Assembly: GCF_001431625.1 (NCBI RefSeq) | Contig: NZ_LLXT01000094.1 | Coordinates: forward strand, 1-64,000 | DNA from: Stenotrophomonas geniculata ATCC 19374 = JCM 13324 | GTDB taxonomy: Bacteria; Pseudomonadota; Gammaproteobacteria; Xanthomonadales; Xanthomonadaceae | DNA: 64,000 bases | Direction: 5' to 3' | In this document: piece after piece, positions 50,967-58,413 of the stretch | Layout: the number at the start of each line of letters is the position of its first letter | Position numbering within the stretch: the stretch's first letter is position 1 | Notes under the pieces: generated by a model | Databases searched by the model: none | What the model was told of the DNA's origin: nothing | What the model saw: only the letters and a program-made list of their open reading frames with translations | Program-made: the position numbers and the translations under genes

Positions 50967-52385
50967 TTACATCAACGCATCGGCCAAGCGTGCGATGCCC
51001 TCGCGGCTGCGCCGCCAGGCAGGACGCTTGCGCCATTGCTGCAGATCCAGCTGCCGCGATTCACGCAGGTAGCCATCCTCGATCCCGCACAACTGCTTCA
51101 CCAGCGCATGGTCGTAGCAGATCAGGCCGATCTCAGCATTCAGCGCAAACGAGCGGATATCCATGTTGATCGAGCCGAGTACGGCGATGTCCTCGTCCAC
51201 GCTCATGTGCTTGGCGTGCAGGAACTGCGGTTCGTACAGCGCGATGCGCACGCCACAGCGCAGCAGCTCGTCGTAGTAGGCCTCCTGCGCCCACGAGGTC
51301 AGCCGCTGGTTGTTGCTGGCCGACAGGATCAACTGCACCTGCACGCCGGACAATGCGGCGATACGCAGCGCGCTCAACGTGGCCTCGTCGGGCACGAAAT
51401 ACGGGGTGACCATCACCAGCCGGCGCCGCGCCAGATGAATCAGCGCCGCAACCGCATCGCGCGCGTTGCTGTACGGGTAGGCCGGGCCGCTGGGCAGCAG
51501 CTGGGTGGCGATGTCGTCGCCGCATTCGGGAACATCGGTGATCACATCCAGGCGCTGGCCGGTCTCCATGTACCAGTCGCTGGCGAACACCGCTTCCAGA
51601 TGCGCCACCGCCGGGCCGCGCACGCGCGCCACCAGCTCGCGGTTCGGGTGGCCAGGCACGAACTGCGGGCCGGCCAGATTCTGCGAACCGACATAGGCCA
51701 CTTCGTTGTCGATCACCGCGATCTTGCGGTGGTTGCGCAGGTCCATGCGGCCGCTGCGGCGCCAGCGCAGGCCACCGGGCAGCATCGCACGCACTTCGAT
51801 ATCGCGAGCTTCCAGGCGTTTGCGATAGGCACGCAGGCCGCGCTTGGCGCCCACCGCGTCGAGCAGCACGCGGCACTGCACGCCCCGTGCAGCCGCACGC
51901 TGCAGGGCCTCGACGATAGCCTCGCCCACCGCGTCGTCGAACATCAGGTAGTACAGCAGGTGCACCCGGTCTTCGGCCTGGTCGATGTCGGCGATCAGCG
52001 TGTGCAGCGATTCGTCGTAGTCGGTCAGCAGATCGACTGCGTTGCCGTGCACCGGCATGAAATCGCCCTGGCGCTGCACCAGCGGCACGATCTCGGCGCT
52101 TGCGGTATCCGGCTGCGGGGTCCAGCGCAGGCGGTGCTGCAGCGCCTGTTCCTCGCGGATGACCTGCGAGGCCTCGGCCTGGCGGCGGATGCGTTCGCGT
52201 GACAGCCACGGGTGGCCAAACAGCAGATACAGCGGCAGGCCCAGCAGCGGCACGAAGCCGACCAGCAGCAGCCAGCTGCGCGCCGCACCCGGCGTGGTGC
52301 GGGTGGGAATCCAGCACAGCGCGACCAGCCGGATCAGCCAGTCGATCAGCAGCAGATACGAACCCAGCAGCCACTCGAACAGCAT
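50967..52385 (-). CDS. Cardiolipin synthase
   Basis: A 472-residue ClsA-type phospholipase D-like synthase. Two N-terminal membrane helices (LLGSYLLLIDWLIRLVAL, SWLLLVGFVPLLGLPLYLLF) are followed by two HxKxxxxD motifs (HRKIAVID and HAKHMSVD), each with a following Gly-Ser. It joins two phosphatidylglycerols to cardiolipin at the inner membrane. An upstream ATG (52415) is an alternative start. Confidence 0.93.
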   Translation of the reverse strand: MLFEWLLGSYLLLIDWLIRLVALCWIPTRTTPGAARSWLLLVGFVPLLGLPLYLLFGHPWLSRERIRRQAEASQVIREEQALQHRLRWTPQPDTASAEIVPLVQRQGDFMPVHGNAVDLLTDYDESLHTLIADIDQAEDRVHLLYYLMFDDAVGEAIVEALQRAAARGVQCRVLLDAVGAKRGLRAYRKRLEARDIEVRAMLPGGLRWRRSGRMDLRNHRKIAVIDNEVAYVGSQNLAGPQFVPGHPNRELVARVRGPAVAHLEAVFASDWYMETGQRLDVITDVPECGDDIATQLLPSGPAYPYSNARDAVAALIHLARRRLVMVTPYFVPDEATLSALRIAALSGVQVQLILSASNNQRLTSWAQEAYYDELLRCGVRIALYEPQFLHAKHMSVDEDIAVLGSINMDIRSFALNAEIGLICYDHALVKQLCGIEDGYLRESRQLDLQQWRKRPAWRRSREGIARLADALM

Positions 52386-52432
52386 CGCGTCGCCCGTCGG
52401 GAGGTGATGGGCCATTCTGCCCAGCAGGGTGT

Positions 52433-52576
52433 GTAGAGTCGAGCCGCGCTCGACTGCTTTGAACCAGCGTGTTGACCAAGGTCGACACCTACCAGGCGCG
52501 GGGACAGTGCGCCGGCCAAGGTTGGCGGCCGCCGGGTATGGGAACAGCGTGCCGACCAACGGTCGGCACCCACCAT
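52433..52576. repeat. Cluster of four different REP-like hairpins
   Basis: Four hairpins in series: GTAGAGTCGAG...CTCGAC (52433-52457), a GACCAAGGTC unit near 52480, GCCGGCCAAGGTTGGC near 52513, and GTGCCGACCAACGGTCGGCAC (about 52548-52570). All share the CCAAxGxT or GTAG themes of SMAG-like repeats; the cluster fills the space between cls and the ribosomal protein genes. Confidence 0.65.
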
Positions 52577-52605
52577 GGGAACACCGGGCGTGGATACCGG
52601 GCATG

Positions 52606-52632
52606 AAAAAACCCGCCACAAGGGCGGGTTTC
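52606..52632 (-). terminator. Terminator of rpmB-rpmG
   Basis: On the minus strand AACCCGCC pairs with GGCGGGTT, with a 5-base loop, followed by TTTT. About 30 bases past the rpmG stop. Confidence 0.85.
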
Positions 52633-52659
52633 TTCGCGGGGATCAGCAATCCTTGCGGA

Positions 52660-52824
52660 TTACTTGATCTTGCCTTCCTTGTACAGGACGTGCTTGCGCA
52701 CGACCGGATCGTACTTCAGGAATTCCATCTTCCCCGGGGTGTTCTTCTTGTTCTTGTCGGTCGTGTAGAAGTGGCCGGTACCGGCCGAGGAAATCATACG
52801 GACCTTATCGCGCTTGCCTGCCAT
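52660..52824 (-). CDS. rpmG: 50S ribosomal protein L33
   Basis: A 54-residue protein ([20 protein letters not shown], ending [14 protein letters not shown]). It has no cysteine pairs, so it is the zinc-independent form. It follows rpmB by 13 bases, the usual order. Confidence 0.95.
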   Translation of the reverse strand: MAGKRDKVRMISSAGTGHFYTTDKNKKNTPGKMEFLKYDPVVRKHVLYKEGKIK

Positions 52825-52837
52825 GATGCTTTACTCC

Positions 52838-53074
52838 TCAGACCTTTTCGCCGCGCGCACGCAGCTCAGCCAGAACGGAATCAATGCCGTTCTTGTCGAT
52901 GGTGCGCAGTGCATGCGCGGAAACACGAAGCTTGACCCAGCGGTTCTCGCTGGCCACCCAGAAACGGCGCTCGTGCAGATTCGGCAGGAAACGACGACGG
53001 GTCTTGTTGTTGGCGTGCGAGACGTTGTTACCCGTCTGCACTCGCTTGCCGGAAACCTGGCATACGCGGGACAT
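52838..53074 (-). CDS. rpmB: 50S ribosomal protein L28
   Basis: A 78-residue protein of standard length ([40 protein letters not shown]). First gene of the rpmB-rpmG operon, with a good promoter upstream (53242-53270). Confidence 0.96.
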   Translation of the reverse strand: MSRVCQVSGKRVQTGNNVSHANNKTRRRFLPNLHERRFWVASENRWVKLRVSAHALRTIDKNGIDSVLAELRARGEKV

Positions 53075-53241
53075 TGCGCACCTCGATAGTAGTAGTTGTC
53101 AGCCCGTAGCCCGGGAGACGGCGGCCTCGATGGTTGCCCACCACACGTCAAGAGAATCAAAGGGTTACGCTGGCGTTGGGCGGCCGGGGACGTGCTCCCG
53201 GGGGCGCCGCCCGGTAGAAAACCGGACACAGCGAGCCGCGC

Positions 53242-53270
53242 ATTATGCACGGGTTCAAGCACTTGCGCAA
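53242..53270 (-). promoter_or_regulatory. Predicted sigma-70 promoter of rpmB-rpmG
   Basis: On the minus strand TTGCGC (53270-53265) and CATAAT (53247-53242) are 17 bases apart. This is one of the best promoter matches in the window, 168 bases before the rpmB start. Confidence 0.6.
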
Positions 53271-53323
53271 GTTACCCACAGGCCGGGGCTGAACACGACG
53301 GCCCCCTGTAGAGCCGGGCCGGC

Positions 53324-53833
53324 TTAACGCAGGTGCGGAATCACCTGGGCCAGCAGATGGGCGTCCTTCAGTGCGCCATGCAGGCCACGCGTCCCTGGAA
53401 TGCGCAGGCGCTGCAGCACGTCGTCCAGCTTGTTGCCCTGACCGGGCCAGCGCCCACGCGCCAGCTTCAGGCTGCAGGTGATGCGGCAATGCTGGGCCAG
53501 CGTGCCGGGGATGCCAGCCAGGCGCAGCTCGTTGTCCAGGAAGCCCACGTCGAAGGTGGCGTTGTGCGCGACCATCTCGCTGCCGCGCAGGAAATCCAGC
53601 AGTTCGGCGGCCTTGCTGGAAAACAGCGGCTTGCCCACCAGCATCGCATCGCTGATGCCATGCACGCGCTGTGCGCCCCAATCGACCCTGCGCTGCGGTT
53701 GCAGGTAGGTGTGGAACTGGCGCCCGGTGAGCTGGCCTTCGATCAGTTCGACGGCACCGATCTCGATCACGCGATGACCCAGGCGGTGGGAGATGCCGGT
53801 GGTTTCGGTGTCCAGTGCGACGATGCGATTCAT
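53324..53833 (-). CDS. 3'-5' exonuclease, DnaQ/epsilon-like but short
   Basis: A 169-residue DEDDh exonuclease. Motifs: VALDTETTG (ExoI), HNATFDVGFLDNEL (ExoII) and HGALKDAHLLAQV (ExoIII). It is related to the epsilon subunit but stops right after ExoIII, so the C-terminal tail with which epsilon binds the polymerase alpha subunit is missing (E. coli DnaQ has 243 residues). It is probably an accessory repair exonuclease, not the replicative subunit. Confidence 0.85.
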   Translation of the reverse strand: MNRIVALDTETTGISHRLGHRVIEIGAVELIEGQLTGRQFHTYLQPQRRVDWGAQRVHGISDAMLVGKPLFSSKAAELLDFLRGSEMVAHNATFDVGFLDNELRLAGIPGTLAQHCRITCSLKLARGRWPGQGNKLDDVLQRLRIPGTRGLHGALKDAHLLAQVIPHLR

Positions 53834-53899
53834 GCGTGGCGATGGTTCCTGTTGCGTGCCGCGATGATTTTCGCATGTCTGCAGCAGGAAGGTCCCACT

Positions 53900-53987
53900 G
53901 GAGAGCCGAGCCCGTGCTCGGCTCACGCGCTAAGCGCGGGCCTTGGGCGCTGGTGCCAGACGCAGCCGAGCGTGGGCTCGGCTCTAC
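53900..53987. repeat. Diverged SMAG element
   Basis: 88 bases, starting GGAG (not GTAG) and ending CTAC; the arms GAGCCGAGCCCGTGCTCGGC and GCCGAGCGTGGGCTCGGCTC are nearly complementary, with a longer spacer than in other copies. Confidence 0.75.
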
Positions 53988-54005
53988 AGGCGCGCGCGAT
54001 CAACC

Positions 54006-54893
54006 CTACGCTTCCACCACCCAATCGATGAACACCCGCAGCCGCTGGCTCATGTGCCGATTGGGCGGGAACATCACATGCATCGGCATCGGCGGCAGCT
54101 GCCAGTCCTCCAGTACCGGCAGCAGTTCGCCACGTGCGACATGCGATTCGGCCATGTAGCTGGGCAGCGCGACCACGCCGAGACCTGCCAGCGCCGCCGC
54201 CAGATAGGCGTTGCCGTCGTCGAAGCCGACCGTGTAGCGGCCCTGCACCTCGATGCGCTCATCGCCGCGCTGTGCAGTGAACACGCGGGCACGGCCACTG
54301 CGCGGGCTGAGGAAACCGACCATGTGGTGGTCCGGCCCCTCCAGCGCGCGCGGGTCGGCCGGCATACCGAAACGCTGCACATAGCCCGGGCTGGCATGGA
54401 AGCCGATTGGCAACGCCGCCAGCGGCCGCGCCACCAGCGCCGGGTCGGATGGTGTGCCGCCACGGATCACGCAGTCGACGTTGTCGGCGATGACATCGAC
54501 CTCGCGATCACTCACGCCGACGTTGAGCTGGATCTCCGGGTAGCGCGCCTGGAAATCCGGCAGCACCGGTACCAGCCGCAGCCGCGCGTAGGGCCCTGGC
54601 ACATCCACGCGCAGGCGGCCACGCGGCTGGGCGGCCGCGTCGCCCAGCCCGCCTTCGACCTCGTCCAGTTCGGCCAGCAGGCGGGCGATGCGCGGGTAAT
54701 AGGCCGCGCCGTCGGCGGTGACGCTGACCCGCCGGGTGGTGCGGTTGAGCAGGCGCAGCCTTAGGTGCGCCTCCAGCTGCTGCACCAGCTGGGTAACCGT
54801 GGTGCGGCTGATCTGCAGGGTGTGCGCGGCGCGGGTGAAGCTGCCGGTTTCCACTACCCGGGCAAAGGCCCGCATCGCCTCGAAACGGTCCAT
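54006..54893 (-). CDS. LysR-type transcription regulator
   Basis: A 295-residue LysR regulator: winged HTH at about 1-60 (SFTRAAHTLQISRTTVTQLV) and a sensor domain of the usual type (LRVDVPGPYARLRLVPVLPD, VDVIADNVDCVIRGG). Divergent from the RidA gene, with a short palindrome between them. Inducer unknown. Confidence 0.92.
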   Translation of the reverse strand: MDRFEAMRAFARVVETGSFTRAAHTLQISRTTVTQLVQQLEAHLRLRLLNRTTRRVSVTADGAAYYPRIARLLAELDEVEGGLGDAAAQPRGRLRVDVPGPYARLRLVPVLPDFQARYPEIQLNVGVSDREVDVIADNVDCVIRGGTPSDPALVARPLAALPIGFHASPGYVQRFGMPADPRALEGPDHHMVGFLSPRSGRARVFTAQRGDERIEVQGRYTVGFDDGNAYLAAALAGLGVVALPSYMAESHVARGELLPVLEDWQLPPMPMHVMFPPNRHMSQRLRVFIDWVVEA

Positions 54894-54913
54894 GGCCGGC
54901 CGTGATTATTTGG

Positions 54914-54924
54914 GATTGGCAATC
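54914..54924. promoter_or_regulatory. Palindrome, candidate LysR operator
   Basis: GATTG-G-CAATC, a perfect 11-base dyad in the 108-base divergent gap, 20 bases before the LysR start. It fits a LysR box, by position only. Confidence 0.45.
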
Positions 54925-55001
54925 AATCTAGGCCGATCATCGCGGTTTATCCAGACAGCGCTCGCGAGGAGGATGGCGTTCTCTCCCACGGGATCTTCCC
55001 C

Positions 55002-55400
55002 ATGTCACAGCGTGATGTCGTTTTCCCCGCCGGGCGCCAGGCCCTGTACGAGCGCAACCGCTACTCGCCGGCGATCCGGTCCGATGGCTTCCTGTTCGTT
55101 TCCGGCCAGGTCGGCAGCCGCGAGGACGGTTCGCCCGAGCCGGACTTCGAGACGCAGGTGCGCCGCGCCTTCGAGAATCTCAATGCGGTGTTGGCTGCTG
55201 CGGGCTGCACGTTCGATGACGTGATCGACGTGACCGTGTTCCTGGTCGATCCGGAAACCAACTTCGAGAAGGCCTGGGCGATCGTGCCCGAGTACTGGGG
55301 CGAGGCGCCGCACCCGACCCTGACCGGTATCGGCGTGACCTGGCTGTATGGGTTCCAGTTCGAGATCAAGGTGATCGCGAAGCTGCCCGCAGACCGGTAG
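55002..55400 (+). CDS. RidA family protein
   Basis: A 132-residue trimer-forming YjgF/RidA protein (YSPAIRSDGFLFVSGQVGSR, VRRAFENLNAVLAAAG, FEIKVIAKLP). In true RidA an arginine in PARS binds the carboxylate of enamines; here the region reads HPTLTGIGV, without arginine. So imine deaminase activity is doubtful and it fits the Rid4-7-type paralogues. The stop TAG overlaps a GTAG repeat. Divergent LysR gene probably regulates it. Confidence 0.88.
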   Translation: MSQRDVVFPAGRQALYERNRYSPAIRSDGFLFVSGQVGSREDGSPEPDFETQVRRAFENLNAVLAAAGCTFDDVIDVTVFLVDPETNFEKAWAIVPEYWGEAPHPTLTGIGVTWLYGFQFEIKVIAKLPADR

Positions 55401-55464
55401 AGCCGGCCGCTGGCCGGCAACGTGTCAGGGTCAGAGCCCTTTCCGAAGGAAAGGGATCCGACCC
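55397..55464. repeat. Half-SMAG plus GGGTC-type hairpin
   Basis: GTAG at 55397-55400 (its TAG is the RidA stop) begins GAGCCGGCC/GGCCGGC. Then a long hairpin, GGGTCAGAGCCCTTTCC with GGAAAGGGATCCGACCC (55428-55464), has two mismatched positions. The latter resembles the hairpins at 45207 and 61633. Confidence 0.7.
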
Positions 55465-55558
55465 CGCGCCCGGCCCACCTGAACGGGAGATTCCGACGTA
55501 TTCCCGAAGCGGCCATTGATATTGTATCCGGTGAAAACCGCTTGCTAGCCTCCCCTTC

Positions 55559-55891
55559 ATGCGCTGGATCACCCGCCACCTCCGTTCGACCCTGCTGATG
55601 CTGCTGATGGCGGCATTCGTGGTCGTGCCGGTGGCCGATGCCCTGGCGTGCACGGTGGAACCGCATGCCAGCACGGTGCATGTGGAATCCGCACCGGATG
55701 CCGATGGCGATACCGACGGCAAGCATGTCGGTGCCTGTGGCCACAACCACTGCCACCACTCCAACCTGAGCCTGCCGGCGCACACGATCGCCGCCTTCGG
55801 GGCGCCACTGCCGGCGCGCTGGATGAGTGCGGGCGATGCGGCGACCTATGCGGTCGCCCAGGATGAATTGACGCGTCCACCCCGGGCGTGA
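55559..55891 (+). CDS. Small His-rich exported protein preceding czcCBA
   Basis: A 110-residue protein with a signal peptide (LLMLLMAAFVVVPVADALA). The mature part has ESAPDADGDTDG, then the metal-binding looking CGHNHCHHSN. Similar in place and character to CzcI-type periplasmic proteins of heavy-metal operons. 56 bases upstream of czcC. It probably senses or binds Zn/Co/Cd; inferred from position. Confidence 0.75.
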   Translation: MRWITRHLRSTLLMLLMAAFVVVPVADALACTVEPHASTVHVESAPDADGDTDGKHVGACGHNHCHHSNLSLPAHTIAAFGAPLPARWMSAGDAATYAVAQDELTRPPRA

Positions 55892-55947
55892 GTTGAGCGC
55901 GTCCCGCGATTGCGGGCTCCCGTTTCACTCACAACCGGAATCCCCCT

Positions 55948-57201
55948 ATGTCGATCCTGACACCTCGGTCGCCGCGTGCGGCCGGGCTGGTCGTCGCCGT
56001 GTTGCTGGGCCTGGCCCCGGCGGCATCGGTGATGGCGCAAGCCGCCCCCTCCTACGACACCCTGCTTGAACGCCTGGACCAGCTGCCCGGCACCCGTGTG
56101 GGCACGGCACTGGCCGAGGCCGCCGATGCGCGCGCCGACCAGGCCCGTGCGCTACCCAACCCCTCCCTTTCCTGGTCGGCCGAAAACGCCTGGGGCTCCG
56201 GCACCTACCGCGGCATGGGCAAGGCCGACACCGTACTCACCCTGTCCCAGCCGCTGGAGGTCTGGGGCCAGCGTGGCGCGCGCGTTCGTGCCGCCCGTGC
56301 CGAGGCCCAGGCGGCCAACCTGCGTGGCGCGCAGAGTCGCAGCGACGTGGCCAGCCAGCTGGCGGTGGTCTATGCACAGGCGGAAAGTGCACTGCGCCGC
56401 TACACCCTGGCCGAGGAAGCACTGTCACTGACCCGCGATGACGCCAACGCCGTCAACGCCATGGTCAAGCAGGGCCGCGAACCACAGCTGCGCGCGGTGC
56501 AAGCGCAGAGCGAAGTAGCCAATGCCATGGCGTCGCTGGATGAAGCACAGGCGTTCCGCGATGCCGCGCTGGCCCGCCTGGCCGGCACCGCGCTGCTGGA
56601 TGCGCCGGTGCAGTCGATCGACAACAGCCTGCTCGACCGCGCACCGCCGCTGCCGCGCGGTGCCACCGATACCGCACTGGCAGTGCGCATTGCCGAAGCC
56701 GAAGCCGATGCGGCGGGCAAGCTGGTCGACGTGGAGCGCAAGCGCGCCCTGCCCGACCTCAGCGTCACCGCCGCACAGACCCGCTTCCGCGAAGGCGGCG
56801 AGCGTGCCTACAACCTCGGGCTCAGCCTCAGCATCCCGCTGTTCGACCGTAACCGCGGTGGCATCCGCGCCGCCAATGCCGACCAGCGCGCGGCCGAGGC
56901 ACGCCTGGACCAGCAGCGCCGCGACAGCGAGGCCGCACGCCTGTCCGCCGTGGCCGGGCTGAAGGCGGCCGGCAGCCGCACCCGTGCCGCCGATGAAAGC
57001 GTGGTCGCCGCCGAAGAGGCCTACCGCCTTGCACGCATCGGCTTCGACGCCGGACGCATCTCGCAGCTGGAACTGCGCAGCACGCGCAGCGCCCTCATCG
57101 CCGCCCGCGGCGCCGCCGTGGATGCGCGCCTGTCGCGCGTCGGCGCGGAAATCGATCTTGCCCGCCTTGAAGGGCGCGCACCTTTTGTGGAGGCCCCATG
57201 A
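55948..57201 (+). CDS. czcC: CzcC-type outer-membrane efflux protein
   Basis: A 417-residue TolC-family protein with a signal peptide (LVVAVLLGLAPAASVMAQA). It has two coiled-coil repeats (RAARAEAQAANLRGAQSRSD, DQRAAEARLDQQRRDSEAAR) and YNLGLSLSIPLFDRNRG. It forms the outer-membrane channel for the czc pump. The stop overlaps czcB by four bases. Confidence 0.9.
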   Translation: MSILTPRSPRAAGLVVAVLLGLAPAASVMAQAAPSYDTLLERLDQLPGTRVGTALAEAADARADQARALPNPSLSWSAENAWGSGTYRGMGKADTVLTLSQPLEVWGQRGARVRAARAEAQAANLRGAQSRSDVASQLAVVYAQAESALRRYTLAEEALSLTRDDANAVNAMVKQGREPQLRAVQAQSEVANAMASLDEAQAFRDAALARLAGTALLDAPVQSIDNSLLDRAPPLPRGATDTALAVRIAEAEADAAGKLVDVERKRALPDLSVTAAQTRFREGGERAYNLGLSLSIPLFDRNRGGIRAANADQRAAEARLDQQRRDSEAARLSAVAGLKAAGSRTRAADESVVAAEEAYRLARIGFDAGRISQLELRSTRSALIAARGAAVDARLSRVGAEIDLARLEGRAPFVEAP

Positions 57202-58403
57202 CTCTCTCCCGTACCTTCCCGCTGATCGGCGGCGTGCTGCTGACCGTGCTGCTGGCCGGCTGCGCAGGCAACGCGCAGACACCTGCAAATGAAGACCCCG
57301 CCGCGGCCAAGGCGGGCACCGACGATGGCCATGGCCACGCGACCGACAGCAAGGAAGCCAAGGCGGAAGCCGCCAAGGTGCCGGCTGACGCCGATGAAGG
57401 CGTGGTGCCGCTGACCCCGGAGCAGATCAAGGCGTCCGGTATCGAGGTGGTCGCCATCGGCCGCGGTGGCGGTGGCTCGACGCGCCTGTCCGGCCGCGTC
57501 GAGCCGTCGCTGGGCGCACGTGCCTCGGTGGCGTCGACCGTGACCGGCCGCGTCGAACGCGTGCTGGTCGCACCGGGCACCGCAGTGAAGCAGAACCAGG
57601 CCCTGGCCATCGTGGTCAGTGGCGAAGCGGCGGTGTTCCGCGCCAATGCGCTGGCCGCCTCGGCCGAAGCCGAGGCTGCGCGCCTGGCCTATGGCCGCGA
57701 CAAGGCGCTGGTCGACCAGGGCGTGGTCGCGCGCCAGGAAATGGAAGCCTCGCGCGCACGCTCGCTCGCGGCACAGGCCCAGGCCGCCGCCGCGCAGGCC
57801 CAGGCCGCCGCCAACGGTGCGCCCGATGCCAGTGGCCGCGTGCGCATCACCAGCCCGGTGGCCGGCATCGTCGGCAACGTGCAGGTCACCCCGGGTGGTG
57901 TGGTCGCTGCCGGCAGCGCGGTGGCCGATGTCGCCGACCCGTCGATGAACGAGCTGGTGTTCACCGCACCGCCGGCGCTCGCTGCACAGGTCACGCCGGG
58001 CATGAAGCTGGAAGTGAGTGTGCCGGGGGGCAGCTTCACCGCCACCGTCACCGGCTCGGCCGCCGATGTCCGCCAGCAGGGCGGCGTCGCGGTGATCCGC
58101 GCCACGCCGGTGGATGCTTCGCTGCCGCCGGCCGGTTCGCCGGTGTCGGCCGTGGTGGTCACCGAAGGTCAGGACGGCTCGCTCAGCGTGCCCGCCGATG
58201 CGGTGCAGAACGTCGATGGCAGCAGTGTGGTGTTCGTCGCCGTCGAAGGCGGCTTCAAGGCGCAGCCGGTACTGGCCGGGCGTCGCGCCGGCGACCGTAT
58301 CGAGATCCTCGGTGGGCTGACCGGCAACGAGCGCATCGTCGGTGCCAACGCCTTCCTGCTCAAGGCCGAACTGGCCAAGGGCGAAGCCGAGCACGGCCAC
58401 TGA
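57198..58403 (+). CDS. czcB: CzcB-type periplasmic adaptor
   Basis: A 401-residue lipoprotein adaptor (LTVLLAGC, lipobox) with a His/Asp-bearing region (DDGHGHATDS), a lipoyl part (VERVLVAPGTAVKQNQALA), a coiled hairpin and beta-barrel domains (VRITSPVAGIVGNVQVTPGG). Links CzcA to CzcC. The extra HGHATD region could bind metal. Confidence 0.9.
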   Translation: MTLSRTFPLIGGVLLTVLLAGCAGNAQTPANEDPAAAKAGTDDGHGHATDSKEAKAEAAKVPADADEGVVPLTPEQIKASGIEVVAIGRGGGGSTRLSGRVEPSLGARASVASTVTGRVERVLVAPGTAVKQNQALAIVVSGEAAVFRANALAASAEAEAARLAYGRDKALVDQGVVARQEMEASRARSLAAQAQAAAAQAQAAANGAPDASGRVRITSPVAGIVGNVQVTPGGVVAAGSAVADVADPSMNELVFTAPPALAAQVTPGMKLEVSVPGGSFTATVTGSAADVRQQGGVAVIRATPVDASLPPAGSPVSAVVVTEGQDGSLSVPADAVQNVDGSSVVFVAVEGGFKAQPVLAGRRAGDRIEILGGLTGNERIVGANAFLLKAELAKGEAEHGH

Positions 58404-58413
58404 GGAGGCGACC

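Noticed and set aside
55516-55547. A MerR-type promoter with long spacer before the czc operon
   Set aside because: TTGATA and TTGCTA are 20 bases apart and CGGT-GAAA-ACCG lies between, but the dyad is only four bases per arm and the -10 is poor.
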